This document shows, in pieces, positions 17,230-26,355 of a stretch of DNA of 64,000 nucleotides. Made by a program: the position numbers and the translations under genes. The first letter of the stretch is position 1. The number at the start of each line of letters is the position of its first letter. Under the pieces are notes generated by a model that was given only the letters and a program-made list of their open reading frames with translations, made no database searches and was not told where the DNA came from. Source of the stretch: Desulfurellaceae bacterium bin18 (lineage in GTDB: Bacteria > Desulfobacterota > Binatia > Bin18); contig MPMI01000015.1 of the NCBI GenBank assembly GCA_002238415.1, forward strand, positions 1 to 64,000, written 5' to 3'.

Positions 17230-17400
17230 TATCCCGCCTCCTTTTCTCTCCGGTGCAATATTCTTCTTTTGAGACCTTTTCCGTGAAAACCGTCAAGAAT
17301 ACAAGAGGCGGTCACATATGGCAAAGCCGGGACTGAGGCTGGTAGAGTGTGGCACCGAACAAACAGATTCGCCCAGACCGCCATACGGAAGGGGACAGCC

Positions 17401-17535
17401 ATGAATCAGTTCCATACACCCCGCGAGCAACGATTTATTGACCTTGCGGCCTCACTGGCCGATGACTTTGCCCAACGTGCGGCCCAGCATGACGAGGAGG
17501 GGTCTTTTCCGTGCGAAAACTACGCGCGTCTCAAG
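17401..17535 (+). pseudogene. Acyl-CoA dehydrogenase, N-terminal fragment
   Basis: After an AGGGGACA Shine-Dalgarno the ATG at 17401 opens MNQFHTPREQRFIDLAASLA, then FAQRAAQHDEEGSFPCENYA and RLK, a good acyl-CoA dehydrogenase N-terminus. Family similarity stops at about 17535, where repeat-rich foreign DNA begins. The C-terminal end of such a protein resumes at about 18155. Together they leave about 120 of about 380 residues, so the gene is dead. Confidence 0.8.
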
Positions 17536-17564
17536 GTGCAAATTTCCAAAATTCGAGTGCCACT

Positions 17565-17735
17565 CTGGAAACATGAGAAATCGTGAAATATCTCATGGCC
17601 AATTTTCGTGATTTTGGCCTCATTTCTCATCAAAAATGGCCTAATATCGCGTATTTGCACCACTTTTCATGGGGTATGAAATTTCATGGTCGTGAAATCC
17701 CATTTCTCACGAAATTTCACGATTTCTCACGCCTA
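17565..17735. repeat. Cluster of GTGAAATTTCAC-type palindromes
   Basis: Variants of TGAGAAAT, GTGAAAT and their complements recur many times, for example ATGAGAAATCGTGAAATAT, TGAAATTTCATGGTCGTGA and CACGAAATTTCACGATTTC. Another TTCACCCAGGGTGAAATTTC palindrome lies at 17924-17943. Overlapping hairpins or an operator/iteron array are possible. Confidence 0.5.
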
Positions 17736-17834
17736 AACGGCCTTTAATAGGGCATTTTTCAGCCCTTAACCGGCCCTTAATTTCTGGTTTTGGAACGGTG
17801 TTTGAGGGATTTTGTGGGGGCGTGTGCGGGGTGA

Positions 17835-17921
17835 TTATCGGGCGAGGGGGGGCATCAAAAAGCAGCCCAGAATGAGCCCGCTGAGGAAGACGATGGCGTG
17901 CGTGACGAGAACGATTTCCAT
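17835..17921 (-). CDS. 28-residue single-span membrane peptide
   Basis: A tiny frame reads MEIVLVTHAIVFLSGLILGC, then FLMPPLAR and a stop. It has one hydrophobic span followed by a short tail, as seen in small phage or plasmid membrane peptides. The region upstream of its start has the palindrome TTCACCCAGGGTGAA, which could be an operator. No family is recognised, and expression is uncertain. Confidence 0.35.
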   Translation of the reverse strand: MEIVLVTHAIVFLSGLILGCFLMPPLAR

Positions 17922-17948
17922 ATTTCACCCAGGGTGAAATTTCACGGT

Positions 17949-18150
17949 TTATGAAATTTTAGGGGGCTCTACCTTGCCGCGGTATTCCTCCTCGACAATG
18001 GCCCGTTCCGCTTTCCGCACTTGGCTCTCCGTGATTCTCCATGCTTCCTGTATCCGTGGGTCCACGTTCTCCCACTCCGGGAGTTTCGCCCCGGAGACCA
18101 GGCTTTTCCCCTTTGAGGCAGACTTATAGAGGTTATAGGCGTACGTGGGT
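17949..18150 (-). pseudogene. Phage-like small protein, start not visible
   Basis: A minus-strand frame ends at 17949 and reads AYNLYKSASKGKSLVSGAKL, then PEWENVDPRIQEAWRITES and ERAIVEEEYR. The pattern resembles small structural or packaging-associated proteins of phages (YxxYxxxxGGK...LPxWxxLxPxxQxAW). No start codon is visible before the similarity reaches the right edge of the insertion, so its 5' end was probably lost. Resemblance is by pattern only. Confidence 0.35.
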
Positions 18151-18154
18151 ACGC

Positions 18155-18385
18155 AAAAGCGTAGCGGCGCGTACCGTTGCGATGGAGAATGCGGTCCGGG
18201 TCGTCGATCTGGCCTTACGAGCCGTTGGGGGAGCCTCGTATTTCAAACGTTTCCCTTTGGAGCGATATTACCGCGACGTACGGGCCGCCCTGTTTCATCC
18301 CGTTAGTACAGACCAGACCTTAGAGTTGCTGGGCAAGACGGCCTTTGGCATCCCGCTGATGGATGACGACGTGATTTGGGCCTGA
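18155..18385 (+). pseudogene. Acyl-CoA dehydrogenase, C-terminal fragment
   Basis: The frame AMENAVRVVDLALRAVGGAS, then KRFPLERYYRDVRAALFHPV, is the C-terminal helical domain of an acyl-CoA dehydrogenase, ending at the TGA at 18383-18385. It is the other half of the gene that starts at 17401. The middle, with the FAD and substrate pockets and the catalytic Glu, is missing. Confidence 0.8.
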
Positions 18386-18414
18386 ACGCCTATAGAGACA
18401 GCTTCGGACACTGG

Positions 18415-18813
18415 CTATGACTGCCACAAGTCAGCCACCAGCGCCGTGTCAATATAGGCCGTACCTTCTCGTACTTTGCCGTCCGCGACCCGCATCACCC
18501 AACAATAGCTGTTGTTATAGGGTTGCCCGGACTTGGCCGTGGCCGTGCCTTCCCATTGCAGGACGACATTGTCCCCCTCGGCAATGATATCCACCACCGT
18601 CGGCTGAATGGGCCCGGCCAGCTTGGCGTTCAGCGGCTTGGCCGCCCCGTCCAAGAATGCCTGACGGCTGGTGTAGGCCCGCGAGACGGGGCCGGAGCCA
18701 ATGACCGTCCATTGAACATCCTCGGCTAGAATATTAAAGAACGCCGCACCGTCTCCAGCAGCCCAGGCGTCAAAGGCAGCCTGGATCAGCTTTTTGTTTT
18801 CGGCAGCTCCCAT
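18415..18813 (-). CDS. NTF2/SnoaL-like small protein
   Basis: A 132-residue protein of the SnoaL-like NTF2 superfamily: KLIQAAFDAWAAGDGAAFF, NILAEDVQWTVIGSGPVS, then WVMRVADGKVREGTAYIDT. These cone-shaped folds serve as isomerases, hydrolases or binding proteins, and the substrate is unknown. A GGAGGAG Shine-Dalgarno lies before the start. It follows the nitroreductase gene by 15 bp on the same strand, so it is in the same operon. Confidence 0.8.
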   Translation of the reverse strand: MGAAENKKLIQAAFDAWAAGDGAAFFNILAEDVQWTVIGSGPVSRAYTSRQAFLDGAAKPLNAKLAGPIQPTVVDIIAEGDNVVLQWEGTATAKSGQPYNNSYCWVMRVADGKVREGTAYIDTALVADLWQS

Positions 18814-18828
18814 ACGCTCCTCCTTTTC

Positions 18829-19485
18829 TCACGCTGTCTGCTTGTTCTCCCAGGCATCCCAGTGGATGACGTCTTCGACCGGTGCTCGGGAGACCGGTCC
18901 GAAATTACCCTGCGGATAGCCCATCGGAATCAGCGCCGAGACCTCCATATCCTCCGGGATATCGAAGCGCTGTTTCAGCTCCGCTTCAAAGAAACAATGG
19001 ATAGTCGTCAGCGTGGCTCCAACCCCCAGGGCGCGGCAGGCGAGGAGAATGTTCTGGACCGCCGGATAGATCGTGCCGTGGATAACCGCGGCGTTGGCGC
19101 GCTCGTTCTGCATGGCGGCGAGCGGCGGGTATTCCGTTTTCGCGCAGGCCAGCAGCAGCACCGGCGCTTCGTCCAGATGCACAGCCAAATGCGCAGCCGC
19201 GTTCAGCATGCGTTGCTGCGCGGAGGGCATATCATCCGGGATACCCCGCTCGCCCATGAGCTTTTGCCAGGTATTCCAGTAATAGTCGCGGATAAAACGT
19301 TTCCGCTCGGTGTCTCTCACCAGGATAAACGCCCAGTCCTGCATATTGCCGCCGCTGGGCGCCCGGATACCGGCGTCCACAATTTTCTTGAGGGTTTCTT
19401 CCGGAATGGGGTCGGGTTTGAGTCGCCGCATTGCGCGGGTCGAATACATGATTTCAAAGATGCCGGCTTCTGTTGCTTCTGCCAT
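18829..19485 (-). CDS. Nitroreductase-family flavoprotein
   Basis: A 218-residue protein with the nitroreductase signatures: an early FEIMYSTRAMRRLKPDPIP with the Arg cluster for FMN phosphate, then IVDAGIRAPSGGNMQDWAF and late MGYPQGNFGPVSR. It should bind FMN and reduce nitro, quinone or similar substrates with NAD(P)H. It is shorter than some family members but complete. It sits in a minus-strand run with an amidohydrolase upstream and an NTF2-like protein downstream. Confidence 0.85.
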   Translation of the reverse strand: MAEATEAGIFEIMYSTRAMRRLKPDPIPEETLKKIVDAGIRAPSGGNMQDWAFILVRDTERKRFIRDYYWNTWQKLMGERGIPDDMPSAQQRMLNAAAHLAVHLDEAPVLLLACAKTEYPPLAAMQNERANAAVIHGTIYPAVQNILLACRALGVGATLTTIHCFFEAELKQRFDIPEDMEVSALIPMGYPQGNFGPVSRAPVEDVIHWDAWENKQTA

Positions 19486-19521
19486 GTGTTCTCCTCCTTA
19501 TGATATCTCTCTGGACTGTCG

Positions 19522-20646
19522 CTATACGCTCAAACCGTACAGGCCAGCCGCATTACTGACCACCATTTGATGGACTTCCGACTCGGGCACGCCTGCGAAG
19601 TCCTGCGTAATTTGCTGCTGAGAATGGGGGAAGGTCCCCTCGGTGTGGGGATAGTCCGAGCCCCACATCAGCCGGTCCGTCCCCAGCAGTTCTCGGGTCA
19701 GAATACCCGCCCGGTCATCCTCGAACGTGGCCCAGAACTGGCGCTTGAAATACGTACTCGGGGCTTCGTCCAGCCGCGGCTCCATCCAGCGATGATGGTC
19801 GGTCCACCAGTGGTCCATCAGCCGCAGGAGGGCGGCAATCCAGCCGATACCGCCCTCGACAATCACAAATCTGAGTTTGGGATAGCGGCGCGGCACGGCT
19901 CCCCAGATGAGATCGGCCAAGGCGTGCATGGGTAAGGCAATCTTGGTGTCCACCACTCCCATACCCATGCCCAACCGCTCAAACTTTGTGGCAAAGGGCT
20001 CGCCCGTACTTGTCCCGGAGTGGATGGACACCGGCAGGCCGATATCCTGGAGCACTTCCCACAGAGGGTCGAATTCCGCCTGCCGGTACGAGCGGTCTGC
20101 GACCTCGGCCGGAATCGAAATCGAACGCAGGCCAGGCTTGCGGGCAATACGTTGCGCCTCCTCAATCGCCCACTCCATAGGGCCTTTCATGGGCAAAAAT
20201 CCGGCCCCGATGAGCCGTTCCGGGGCCGCGGCGCAGAATTCACTCAGCCAGTCGTTATACACCCGCCAGCACGCCCGTTGGTAGGCAACATCGGGCGCGG
20301 TCCAGAACTGCAAGCCAAACAGACCGGGATAAATTACCTCGGCCGTGAGGTGGTCCATGTCCTGATCCGCGAGACGGGCCTGGGGGTCCCAGGCACCCGG
20401 ACGGGTTTCGCCGTGCCGGTAGCCCACCACAGTGGTAATCTCTCCGGCAATCTTGTCTTCCATGGTCGCGCCTTCGAGCCCAACCGGAAAGGGCGACAAA
20501 CCATCAATGATGTAGTAATCGGCATCCGGGCGCGACTCCACCCGTGGCGCCCGGTCACGGAACTGCTTATCCATTCTGGTGGTCCACAGGTCCGCGGGTT
20601 CTACCACATGACCGTCGGCGGACACATAGCGCCCCGTCGTTGTCAT
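19522..20646 (-). CDS. Amidohydrolase-2 family hydrolase (COG2159)
   Basis: A 374-residue TIM-barrel metal-dependent hydrolase or decarboxylase. The N-terminal strand YVSADGHVVEPADLWTTRM carries DxH at its metal-binding place. Later segments VSIHSGTSTG, RFVIVEGGIGWIAALLRLMD and LMWGSDYPHTEGTFP (the final metal/acid Asp) are typical. I place the start at the ATG at 20646 because a GGAGGAGGG Shine-Dalgarno lies directly before it; a longer frame to 20718 lacks one. The substrate is unknown; related enzymes act on aromatic or cyclic acids. A sister gene lies at 59214-60398. Confidence 0.85.
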   Translation of the reverse strand: MTTTGRYVSADGHVVEPADLWTTRMDKQFRDRAPRVESRPDADYYIIDGLSPFPVGLEGATMEDKIAGEITTVVGYRHGETRPGAWDPQARLADQDMDHLTAEVIYPGLFGLQFWTAPDVAYQRACWRVYNDWLSEFCAAAPERLIGAGFLPMKGPMEWAIEEAQRIARKPGLRSISIPAEVADRSYRQAEFDPLWEVLQDIGLPVSIHSGTSTGEPFATKFERLGMGMGVVDTKIALPMHALADLIWGAVPRRYPKLRFVIVEGGIGWIAALLRLMDHWWTDHHRWMEPRLDEAPSTYFKRQFWATFEDDRAGILTRELLGTDRLMWGSDYPHTEGTFPHSQQQITQDFAGVPESEVHQMVVSNAAGLYGLSV

Positions 20647-20778
20647 ACCGCCCTCCTCCATAGTGCACTGGGCATACCGTGGGGCTTTGTCCTGTGTCAA
20701 CCTCAGCCTTTGCTGCAAGCTTTACGGTATTGGGATGCTCGTGGTATGGGAGGCGTATAGGGAGAAGGAGGACCTGCC

Positions 20779-21231
20779 ATGATTCGCCCGAAAAAAGTCG
20801 GCCATGTCGTGCTCAAAGCGTGTGACCTCGTCCGCGCCGAGCAGTTTTATACCGAGGTGCTGGGCTTTGAGGTGGTCACCCGGCTCAAACGGCCACGGGG
20901 CGTGTTCTTCACCCTGGGTGAGCAACATCACGATCTGGCCGTCCTGGAAGTGCCGCCGGAAGCCGAGCCGGTGAAAAACAAGCAGGTCGGCCTGCACCAC
21001 GTCGCCCTCCAGGTCGGCAACTTTGACGAACTAAAAGAGAGCTATCAGACGCTCAAGGCCCACGACGTGAAGATCACCGCCACGATCGACCACGGCATTA
21101 CCAAGAGCATCTATTTTCTTGATCCCGAAGGCAATCAGTTCGAGCTGTACTACGATGTTGGCGCAGATGGTCTGGAGCGCATGCGGCGCGGAGATGCCAA
21201 CGCCCTCGACCCACTGGACCTTGAAGCGTAA
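20779..21231 (+). CDS. VOC-family (glyoxalase/dioxygenase-like) protein
   Basis: A 150-residue protein with two beta-alpha-beta-beta-beta modules: KVGHVVLKACDLVRAEQFYT, then VGLHHVALQVGNFDELKESY and YFLDPEGNQFELYYDV. Metal ligands H9, H77-type and E of the final strand are in place. The VOC fold covers glyoxalases, ring-cleavage dioxygenases and resistance proteins. GGAGAAGGAGG precedes the start. It is divergent from the amidohydrolase gene and is the last backbone gene before the BREX-like operon. Confidence 0.85.
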   Translation: MIRPKKVGHVVLKACDLVRAEQFYTEVLGFEVVTRLKRPRGVFFTLGEQHHDLAVLEVPPEAEPVKNKQVGLHHVALQVGNFDELKESYQTLKAHDVKITATIDHGITKSIYFLDPEGNQFELYYDVGADGLERMRRGDANALDPLDLEA

Positions 21232-21499
21232 AGGCTCAGCCAAAAGCACGCCGTATCCGTACTCCTCCACGCCTGGGAGTGAGCAGTAGTAACGGTCCTA
21301 CAATAGGTGGTTCGGTTCTCTCATGGAAAGATTCCACTCTGCTGTAATAGTCAGTTCCCTGAAGTTACACTGAAAAAGTCAATTGACATCCAGACGAGTT
21401 TTGCCTGGCCTAGACTACCTTGTCAGGATTTGTACTAATCAAGCGTGCCGGTGCGAGCCGACTGGCTGGTATAACCCGGCAGTGTTTAAGCAAAGGTGT

Positions 21500-21706
21500 A
21501 TGGTAATGCTTGAAGGTCGGTGATTCTCTGTAGAAGAGGTCACGGCCTCCCCCAGAATCAAGAGGGACACGGTTTACAAGTGGATCGCAGAAAAGCGGAT
21601 GCCTGCACATCGGATGGGACGCTTGTGGAAATTCTGTAAGGAAGAAGAAAACGAATGGGCGAGATCAAGAGGGAACGACAAGGCTAGGGGCCGAGGAGAA
21701 GAATGA
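21500..21706 (+). pseudogene. Excisionase-like HTH protein with in-frame TGA (operon leader gene)
   Basis: The frame after 21524 reads FSVEEVTASPRIKRDTVYKW, then IAEKRMPAHRMGRLWKF and a basic tail, an excisionase/MerR-type helix-turn-helix. Its TGA stop (21704-21706) overlaps the brxF ATG, as expected for a first operon gene. No start codon exists after the TGA at 21521-21523. Including the seven codons before that TGA, from ATG 21500, gives MVMLEGR-stop-FSVEEV, so the gene appears broken by one nonsense codon or read error. HTH genes of this type often precede BREX-like operons as regulators. Confidence 0.55.
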
Positions 21707-22182
21707 TAGTGGAACCCCTCGCTGACCAAATCATACGAAAGGTCAAGCCTGCCGCCGAACTCTATCACCGGCTGATATTAGTCGTCGCACCGGCAGGCGC
21801 AGGCAAAACCACCGTGTTGCGAGATGTGCGGGATCGTATCGGGGCGTCCTTGGTGAATGTCAACCTTGCACTTTCTCGTAGGATGCTGGAGTTGACCGAG
21901 CGTCAGCGTGGTTTACAGTTGCGGCGGCTTCTCGAAGAGATTATTTTCGACCACGACGAGGAGATAATCCTGCTCGACAACATCGAAATCATATTCGACC
22001 CTGGCCTGCATCAGGACCCGCTTCGGTTGCTCCAGGGAATCTCACGCAACAAGACCGTGGTGGCGGCATGGAGTGGCGCCATCGTCGAAGAGTTTTTAAC
22101 CTACGCCGCCCCAGACCATGCAGAGTACAGGCGCTATCCGATGCATGATTGTCTGGTGGTCAGCCCTAGGGGGACGACATGA
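21703..22182 (+). CDS. brxF: BREX-3 P-loop protein BrxF
   Basis: A 159-residue small P-loop ATPase that opens BREX type 3 operons. Walker A is [14 protein letters not shown] (residues 28-40), and a Walker B-like strand [14 protein letters not shown] lies near 85-98. The rest, ending [20 protein letters not shown], suits the BrxF family, whose exact role is unknown. It starts within the stop of the HTH frame and is followed after 34 bp by brxC. Confidence 0.85.
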   Translation: MIVEPLADQIIRKVKPAAELYHRLILVVAPAGAGKTTVLRDVRDRIGASLVNVNLALSRRMLELTERQRGLQLRRLLEEIIFDHDEEIILLDNIEIIFDPGLHQDPLRLLQGISRNKTVVAAWSGAIVEEFLTYAAPDHAEYRRYPMHDCLVVSPRGTT

Positions 22183-22216
22183 AGACGATAAATTCCATTG
22201 TCGGGAAGCAGGTGCG

Positions 22217-25200
22217 ATGAGATACGGTGACCTGATCCAGTTTGAGTCCATCGAGTCCGTGGTCCAACTGCGGGATGCCGACGAAGCGGCTGCGGCGCGG
22301 CAGCTTGTGGAGACCTACGTCATTTCCGAGGAGATGGCGGAAAAACTGGTGGGATTGGTCATCCCGCAGTTACAGTTCGAGCAGCCGACCGACAACAAAG
22401 GCATTCTGGTAGTCGGCAACTACGGCACGGGTAAATCCCACCTCATGTCGGTAATCTCCGGACTTGCGGAGAATACCGGCCTCGCAGCCAATCTGAGCAA
22501 TGCCGAAGTGGCGGATGCTGCCAAAAAAATCGGCGGCCGCTTCAAAGTAGTGCGTACCGAGATCGGGGCGACCACCATGTCCCTGCGAGACATCCTTGTG
22601 GCGGATCTGGAGGAACATCTTGCAGCGATAGGTGTGAGTTACACTTTTCCCTCCACCGACCAGGTATCCAACAATAAACGATCCTTTGAAGAAATGATGA
22701 CCGCTTTCCACCAGGAATTTCCGGACCACGGCCTGTTACTCGTGGTGGACGAGCTACTTGATTACCTGCGCGCCCGCAAGGACCAGGAACTCATCCTGGA
22801 CCTGAACTTCCTGCGCGAAATCGGCGAGGTTTGCAAAGACCTACGCTTCCGCTTCGTGGCCGGCGTTCAGGAAGCCATCTTCGATAGTCCCCGTTTTTCC
22901 TTCGTGGCCGGCAGCATCCGCCGGGTAAAGGATCGGTTCGAGCAAGTGCTCATCGCCCGTAAAGACGTCAAGTTCGTGGTGGCTGAGCGACTGCTCAAGA
23001 AAACCGGCGAGCAGCAGGCTAAGATACGCGAGCACCTCACACCTTTCGGAAAATTCTACGGCCAGATGAACGAGCGCATGGATGAGTTCGTCCGTCTCTT
23101 TCCGGTACATCCCGAATACATCGACACCTTTGAAAGAGTGACTGCTGTGGAGAAGCGCGAGGTTTTGAAGACGCTCTCTCTGGCCATGAAGAAGAGGCTC
23201 AACCAGGACGTACCGGACGACCATCCCGGACTCATCGCCTACGATACTTACTGGACCAATCTCCGAGAGAACCCATCGTTCCGTGCTATTCCGGATATCA
23301 GGGCGGTTATCGACTGTAGCCAAGTGCTGGAATCCCGCATCCAGCAGGCCTTCACGCGCCCAGCCTATAAGCCCATGGCGCTTCGGCTCATCCATGCCCT
23401 GTCGGTACATCGTCTTACCACCAGCGACATCTACGCCACCCTGGGCGCAACGGCCGGGGAATTCCGCGATGGACTCTGCCTGTATCAACCAGGTATTGAG
23501 GAATTGGGGGGCGATCCGGCCGACGATCTGCTCTCCCAAGTGGAGACCGTCCTACGAGAGATACACAAGACGGTCAGCGGGCAATTCATTTCATCGAACC
23601 CCGACAACCGGCAATTCTATCTCGACCTGAAGAAGACCGACGACTTCGACGCGCTGATCGAAAGGCGTGCCGAGAGCCTCGATTCCTCTCAATTGGACCG
23701 ATACTACTACGAGGCCCTGAAACGGGTCATGGAATGTACGGACCAGACCTACGTCACCGGCTACAAGATCTGGCAGCACGAGCTGGAATGGTTGGAGCGG
23801 AAGGCCGCGCGCCAGGGATATCTCTTCTTCGGTGCGCCCAACGAACGCTCCACCGCCGTCCCGCCGCGCGACTTTTACCTCTATTTCATCCAACCCTTCG
23901 ATGCGCCGCACTTCAAGGATGAAAAGAACTCCGACGAGTTATTCCTGCGGCTTACCAACCCGGACGACGAATTCCGCAAAGCACTCGGAAACTACGCCGC
24001 AGCCTTGGATCTAGCTTCCACTTCATCGGGGCACGCCAAGTCCACATACGAGTCCAAGTCCTCCCATTTTCTGCGCGCCCTGGTGCAGTGGCTGCAAAAG
24101 CACATGGCCGATGCCTTCGAGGTCACCTATCGGGGGCGTACCAAATCGCTCATCGAATGGGCCAAGGACAAGTCGATCCGAGCGTTGTCCGGTATTGCTC
24201 CACATGAGCGCATCAACTTCCGCGACCTGATCAACACCATCACCGGCATTTGCCTGGATACCCATTTCCAGGATCAAGCGCCCGAACATCCCCGCTTCTC
24301 GGTTCTCATCACCGGAACCAGCCGGACCCAAGCCGCACAAGACGCCCTACGGGCCATAGCCGGTCAGAATCGGACTAAGCAAGCGACGGCGGTGCTTGAC
24401 GCTTTGGAACTCCTCGACGGTGAAAAACTTGTTCCCGACAAATCGAAATACGCCGAGTATATCCTCGATCTGCTCAGGAAAAAGGGCCATGGCCAAGTCG
24501 TCAATCGCTCCGAGCTGATACAGGATGACACAGGCGTGGAATACATGGATAAGGACCGGCAACGCTTGGAACCAGAATGGGCTGTGGTCGTTCTGGCCGG
24601 GCTGGTCTACTCCGGTGAAGTGATTCTTGCTGTTCCAGGTAAGAAGTTCGACGCCGCCGGCCTACCGCAGTTGGCAGGGACCAGCGTGTATGAACTCGCC
24701 CAGTTCAAGCACATCGAACAGCCCAAAGACTGGAACCTGCCGGCGCTCAAGGCGCTATTTGGACTGCTCGGTGTCACGCCTGGCCTGGCCCAACGGGTTA
24801 CCCAGGGAGATGGTGAAGTCGTTCCGAATTTGCAAAAGGCCATTTCCGAACACGTAGAAAGATTGGTGCTCGTGCAGCAGAGCCTGCAAGGCGGTCTGCC
24901 TTTCTGGGGTCGAAACCTACTGGATGAGGCAGAGATGAAAAAGTTCCATACCCAGTTCGATGAGAGCAAAACTTTCCTGGAATCACTGCAAGCCTATACC
25001 TCGCCCGGTAGGCTCAAGAACTTCCGGTACAATGCCCAGGATGTCACCTCCCACCAGGACGGGTTCAACTCCCTGGCTGAGATCAAATCCCTCCAGGACT
25101 TAGTGACGGACCTCGGCTCCACAGCGTCGTTTCTTTCCACCGCTGAGGCGGTGCTGCCCACGGAGCATGAGTGGGTGAGAAAAATGAAACAGGCACGTGA

Positions 25201-25945
25201 TGAGGTGCACGCTCAACTAGGGGATTCGGACAAGCGTAGCGCGTCCACATTCAGGCAGAAGACCCAGCGCAAACTAACTGACCTCAAGAAAGCCTACGTA
25301 CAAACCTACTTGGGAATGCACGCCAAAGCCCGGCTGGGGGTGAACGAAGACAGGCGCAAAACTGACCTCATGGGCGACAACCGGCTCAAGGCACTACAGA
25401 AACTATCCACCATCGAGTTGATGCCCCGTCAGCACCTCAGCGACTTTCAAAACCGCCTGGCCGGATTGGAGAGTTGCTTCGCACTCGCAGAACAAGAGAT
25501 GGCCGCCTCTCCCGTCTGCCCACACTGTAGCTACAAGCCCGGCACAGAACCACCCACCGCTCCCGTGGGTACAGTGCTGGACGACTTGGACGACGAACTG
25601 GACAAGCTGGTAGCCAACTGGACCCAGACCCTGCTGACTAACCTGGAGAACCCAACAACCCAGGACAACCTGGACCTGCTCAAACCCGAGCCCAAAAAAC
25701 TGGTGAATGGTTTTATCAACAAGCGGGTCCTACCGGACGAACTTAACCAGGACTTCATCCACGCCTTGAGTGAGGTGCTGGCCGGACTCCAGAAGATACC
25801 GGTCAAGACCGCTGACTTGCGCGCAGCGCTGCTGTCTGGCGGTTCGCCAGCAACACTAGCGGAAATGAAGAAACGGTTCGAGGAATACCTGGACGCACTC
25901 ACCAAAGGCAAGGAACCCGACAAGGTGCGCATCGTCCTGGAGTGA
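22217..25945 (+). CDS. brxC: BREX BrxC/PglY-like large ATPase (DUF6079)
   Basis: A 1242-residue ATPase that forms the core of BREX-type anti-phage systems. It begins [20 protein letters not shown], then has Walker [13 protein letters not shown] (GNYGTGKSH at 67-75), Walker [13 protein letters not shown] near 175-186, and a sensor-like [13 protein letters not shown]-terminal helical region holds coiled-coil-like stretches and one CPHC pair. The length and the opening match the DUF6079/BrxC family. I choose the ATG at 22217, after AAGCAGGTG, over an upstream frame that overlaps brxF. It should act with PglZ and PglX in blocking phage replication. Confidence 0.9.
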   Translation: MRYGDLIQFESIESVVQLRDADEAAAARQLVETYVISEEMAEKLVGLVIPQLQFEQPTDNKGILVVGNYGTGKSHLMSVISGLAENTGLAANLSNAEVADAAKKIGGRFKVVRTEIGATTMSLRDILVADLEEHLAAIGVSYTFPSTDQVSNNKRSFEEMMTAFHQEFPDHGLLLVVDELLDYLRARKDQELILDLNFLREIGEVCKDLRFRFVAGVQEAIFDSPRFSFVAGSIRRVKDRFEQVLIARKDVKFVVAERLLKKTGEQQAKIREHLTPFGKFYGQMNERMDEFVRLFPVHPEYIDTFERVTAVEKREVLKTLSLAMKKRLNQDVPDDHPGLIAYDTYWTNLRENPSFRAIPDIRAVIDCSQVLESRIQQAFTRPAYKPMALRLIHALSVHRLTTSDIYATLGATAGEFRDGLCLYQPGIEELGGDPADDLLSQVETVLREIHKTVSGQFISSNPDNRQFYLDLKKTDDFDALIERRAESLDSSQLDRYYYEALKRVMECTDQTYVTGYKIWQHELEWLERKAARQGYLFFGAPNERSTAVPPRDFYLYFIQPFDAPHFKDEKNSDELFLRLTNPDDEFRKALGNYAAALDLASTSSGHAKSTYESKSSHFLRALVQWLQKHMADAFEVTYRGRTKSLIEWAKDKSIRALSGIAPHERINFRDLINTITGICLDTHFQDQAPEHPRFSVLITGTSRTQAAQDALRAIAGQNRTKQATAVLDALELLDGEKLVPDKSKYAEYILDLLRKKGHGQVVNRSELIQDDTGVEYMDKDRQRLEPEWAVVVLAGLVYSGEVILAVPGKKFDAAGLPQLAGTSVYELAQFKHIEQPKDWNLPALKALFGLLGVTPGLAQRVTQGDGEVVPNLQKAISEHVERLVLVQQSLQGGLPFWGRNLLDEAEMKKFHTQFDESKTFLESLQAYTSPGRLKNFRYNAQDVTSHQDGFNSLAEIKSLQDLVTDLGSTASFLSTAEAVLPTEHEWVRKMKQARDEVHAQLGDSDKRSASTFRQKTQRKLTDLKKAYVQTYLGMHAKARLGVNEDRRKTDLMGDNRLKALQKLSTIELMPRQHLSDFQNRLAGLESCFALAEQEMAASPVCPHCSYKPGTEPPTAPVGTVLDDLDDELDKLVANWTQTLLTNLENPTTQDNLDLLKPEPKKLVNGFINKRVLPDELNQDFIHALSEVLAGLQKIPVKTADLRAALLSGGSPATLAEMKKRFEEYLDALTKGKEPDKVRIVLE

Positions 25946-25948
25946 AGA

Positions 25949-26353
25949 GTGGAATACGAACTGACCGAACACCTGACCGAACACCCCGCTCTAACTGACC
26001 AAGTTGACACCGAAACGGAGGACTTGGTCACTGACCAAGTTGATACCGAAACGGAGGACTTAGTCACTGACCAAGCTCAGCGGCTTCAGAGTCTGACTGA
26101 GCATCAGGGGAAGATCGTAATGTTCTGCGACGTACCGCGCTCGGTAGCTGCCATGATGGACGAGCTTGGACTGACACACCGGACCTTCTTCCGACGCAAT
26201 CATCTGGAGCCGTTGCTGCGGGGCGGTGTGCTCCGAATGACTCATCCTGAGCGGCCGAACCATCCTGACCAAGCCTACGTGTTGACCGAGGATGGCGCCA
26301 AGCTCAAGGTCCGGCGTGTAAACGGAGAAGCCGGGAAAGATAACGAGAATTAA
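25949..26353 (+). CDS. Winged-helix protein with acidic tandem repeats
   Basis: A 134-residue protein starting at GTG, 3 bp after brxC. Residues about 16-43 hold two and a third copies of a 12-residue unit TDQVDTETEDLV. The C-terminal 80 residues form a winged helix (SVAAMMDELGLTHRTFFRRN, HLEPLLRGGVLRMTHPERPN, YVLTEDGAKLK) like that at the end of AlbA_2/RecG-like and Fic proteins, which also often carry QVTxQVT repeats before it. It is probably a DNA-binding adaptor or regulator. It is not a standard BREX-3 gene. Only 2 bp separate it from pglX. Confidence 0.7.
   Translation: MEYELTEHLTEHPALTDQVDTETEDLVTDQVDTETEDLVTDQAQRLQSLTEHQGKIVMFCDVPRSVAAMMDELGLTHRTFFRRNHLEPLLRGGVLRMTHPERPNHPDQAYVLTEDGAKLKVRRVNGEAGKDNEN
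25994..26075 (+). repeat. 36-bp in-frame tandem repeat
   Basis: Two full units (25994-26029, 26030-26065) and 10 bases of a third differ at only two positions (GACACC/GATACC; TTGGTC/TTAGTC). Each encodes 12 residues, so copy-number change keeps the frame. Recent duplication is implied by the near identity. Confidence 0.9.
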
Positions 26354-26355
26354 GG

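Larger units (their letters stand above)
17536..18154. mobile_element. Small phage-like insertion inside an acyl-CoA dehydrogenase gene
   Basis: About 620 bp of foreign-looking DNA replaces the middle of the dehydrogenase gene. The left half is AT-rich and packed with palindromes; the right half carries two short minus-strand frames of phage flavour. No transposase, integrase or target duplication is visible, so the element is a remnant or a non-autonomous unit. Its edges are set only by where dehydrogenase similarity ends. Confidence 0.5.

Noticed and set aside
21383..21416. Promoter TTGACA...TAGACT for the BREX-like operon
   Set aside because: The -35 box is perfect but the nearest -10-like hexamer is 22 bp away, too far for a standard sigma70 promoter.
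21521..21523. Selenocysteine codon in the HTH gene
   Set aside because: No hairpin follows this TGA and the family has no Cys at this place; a nonsense mutation or read error is simpler.
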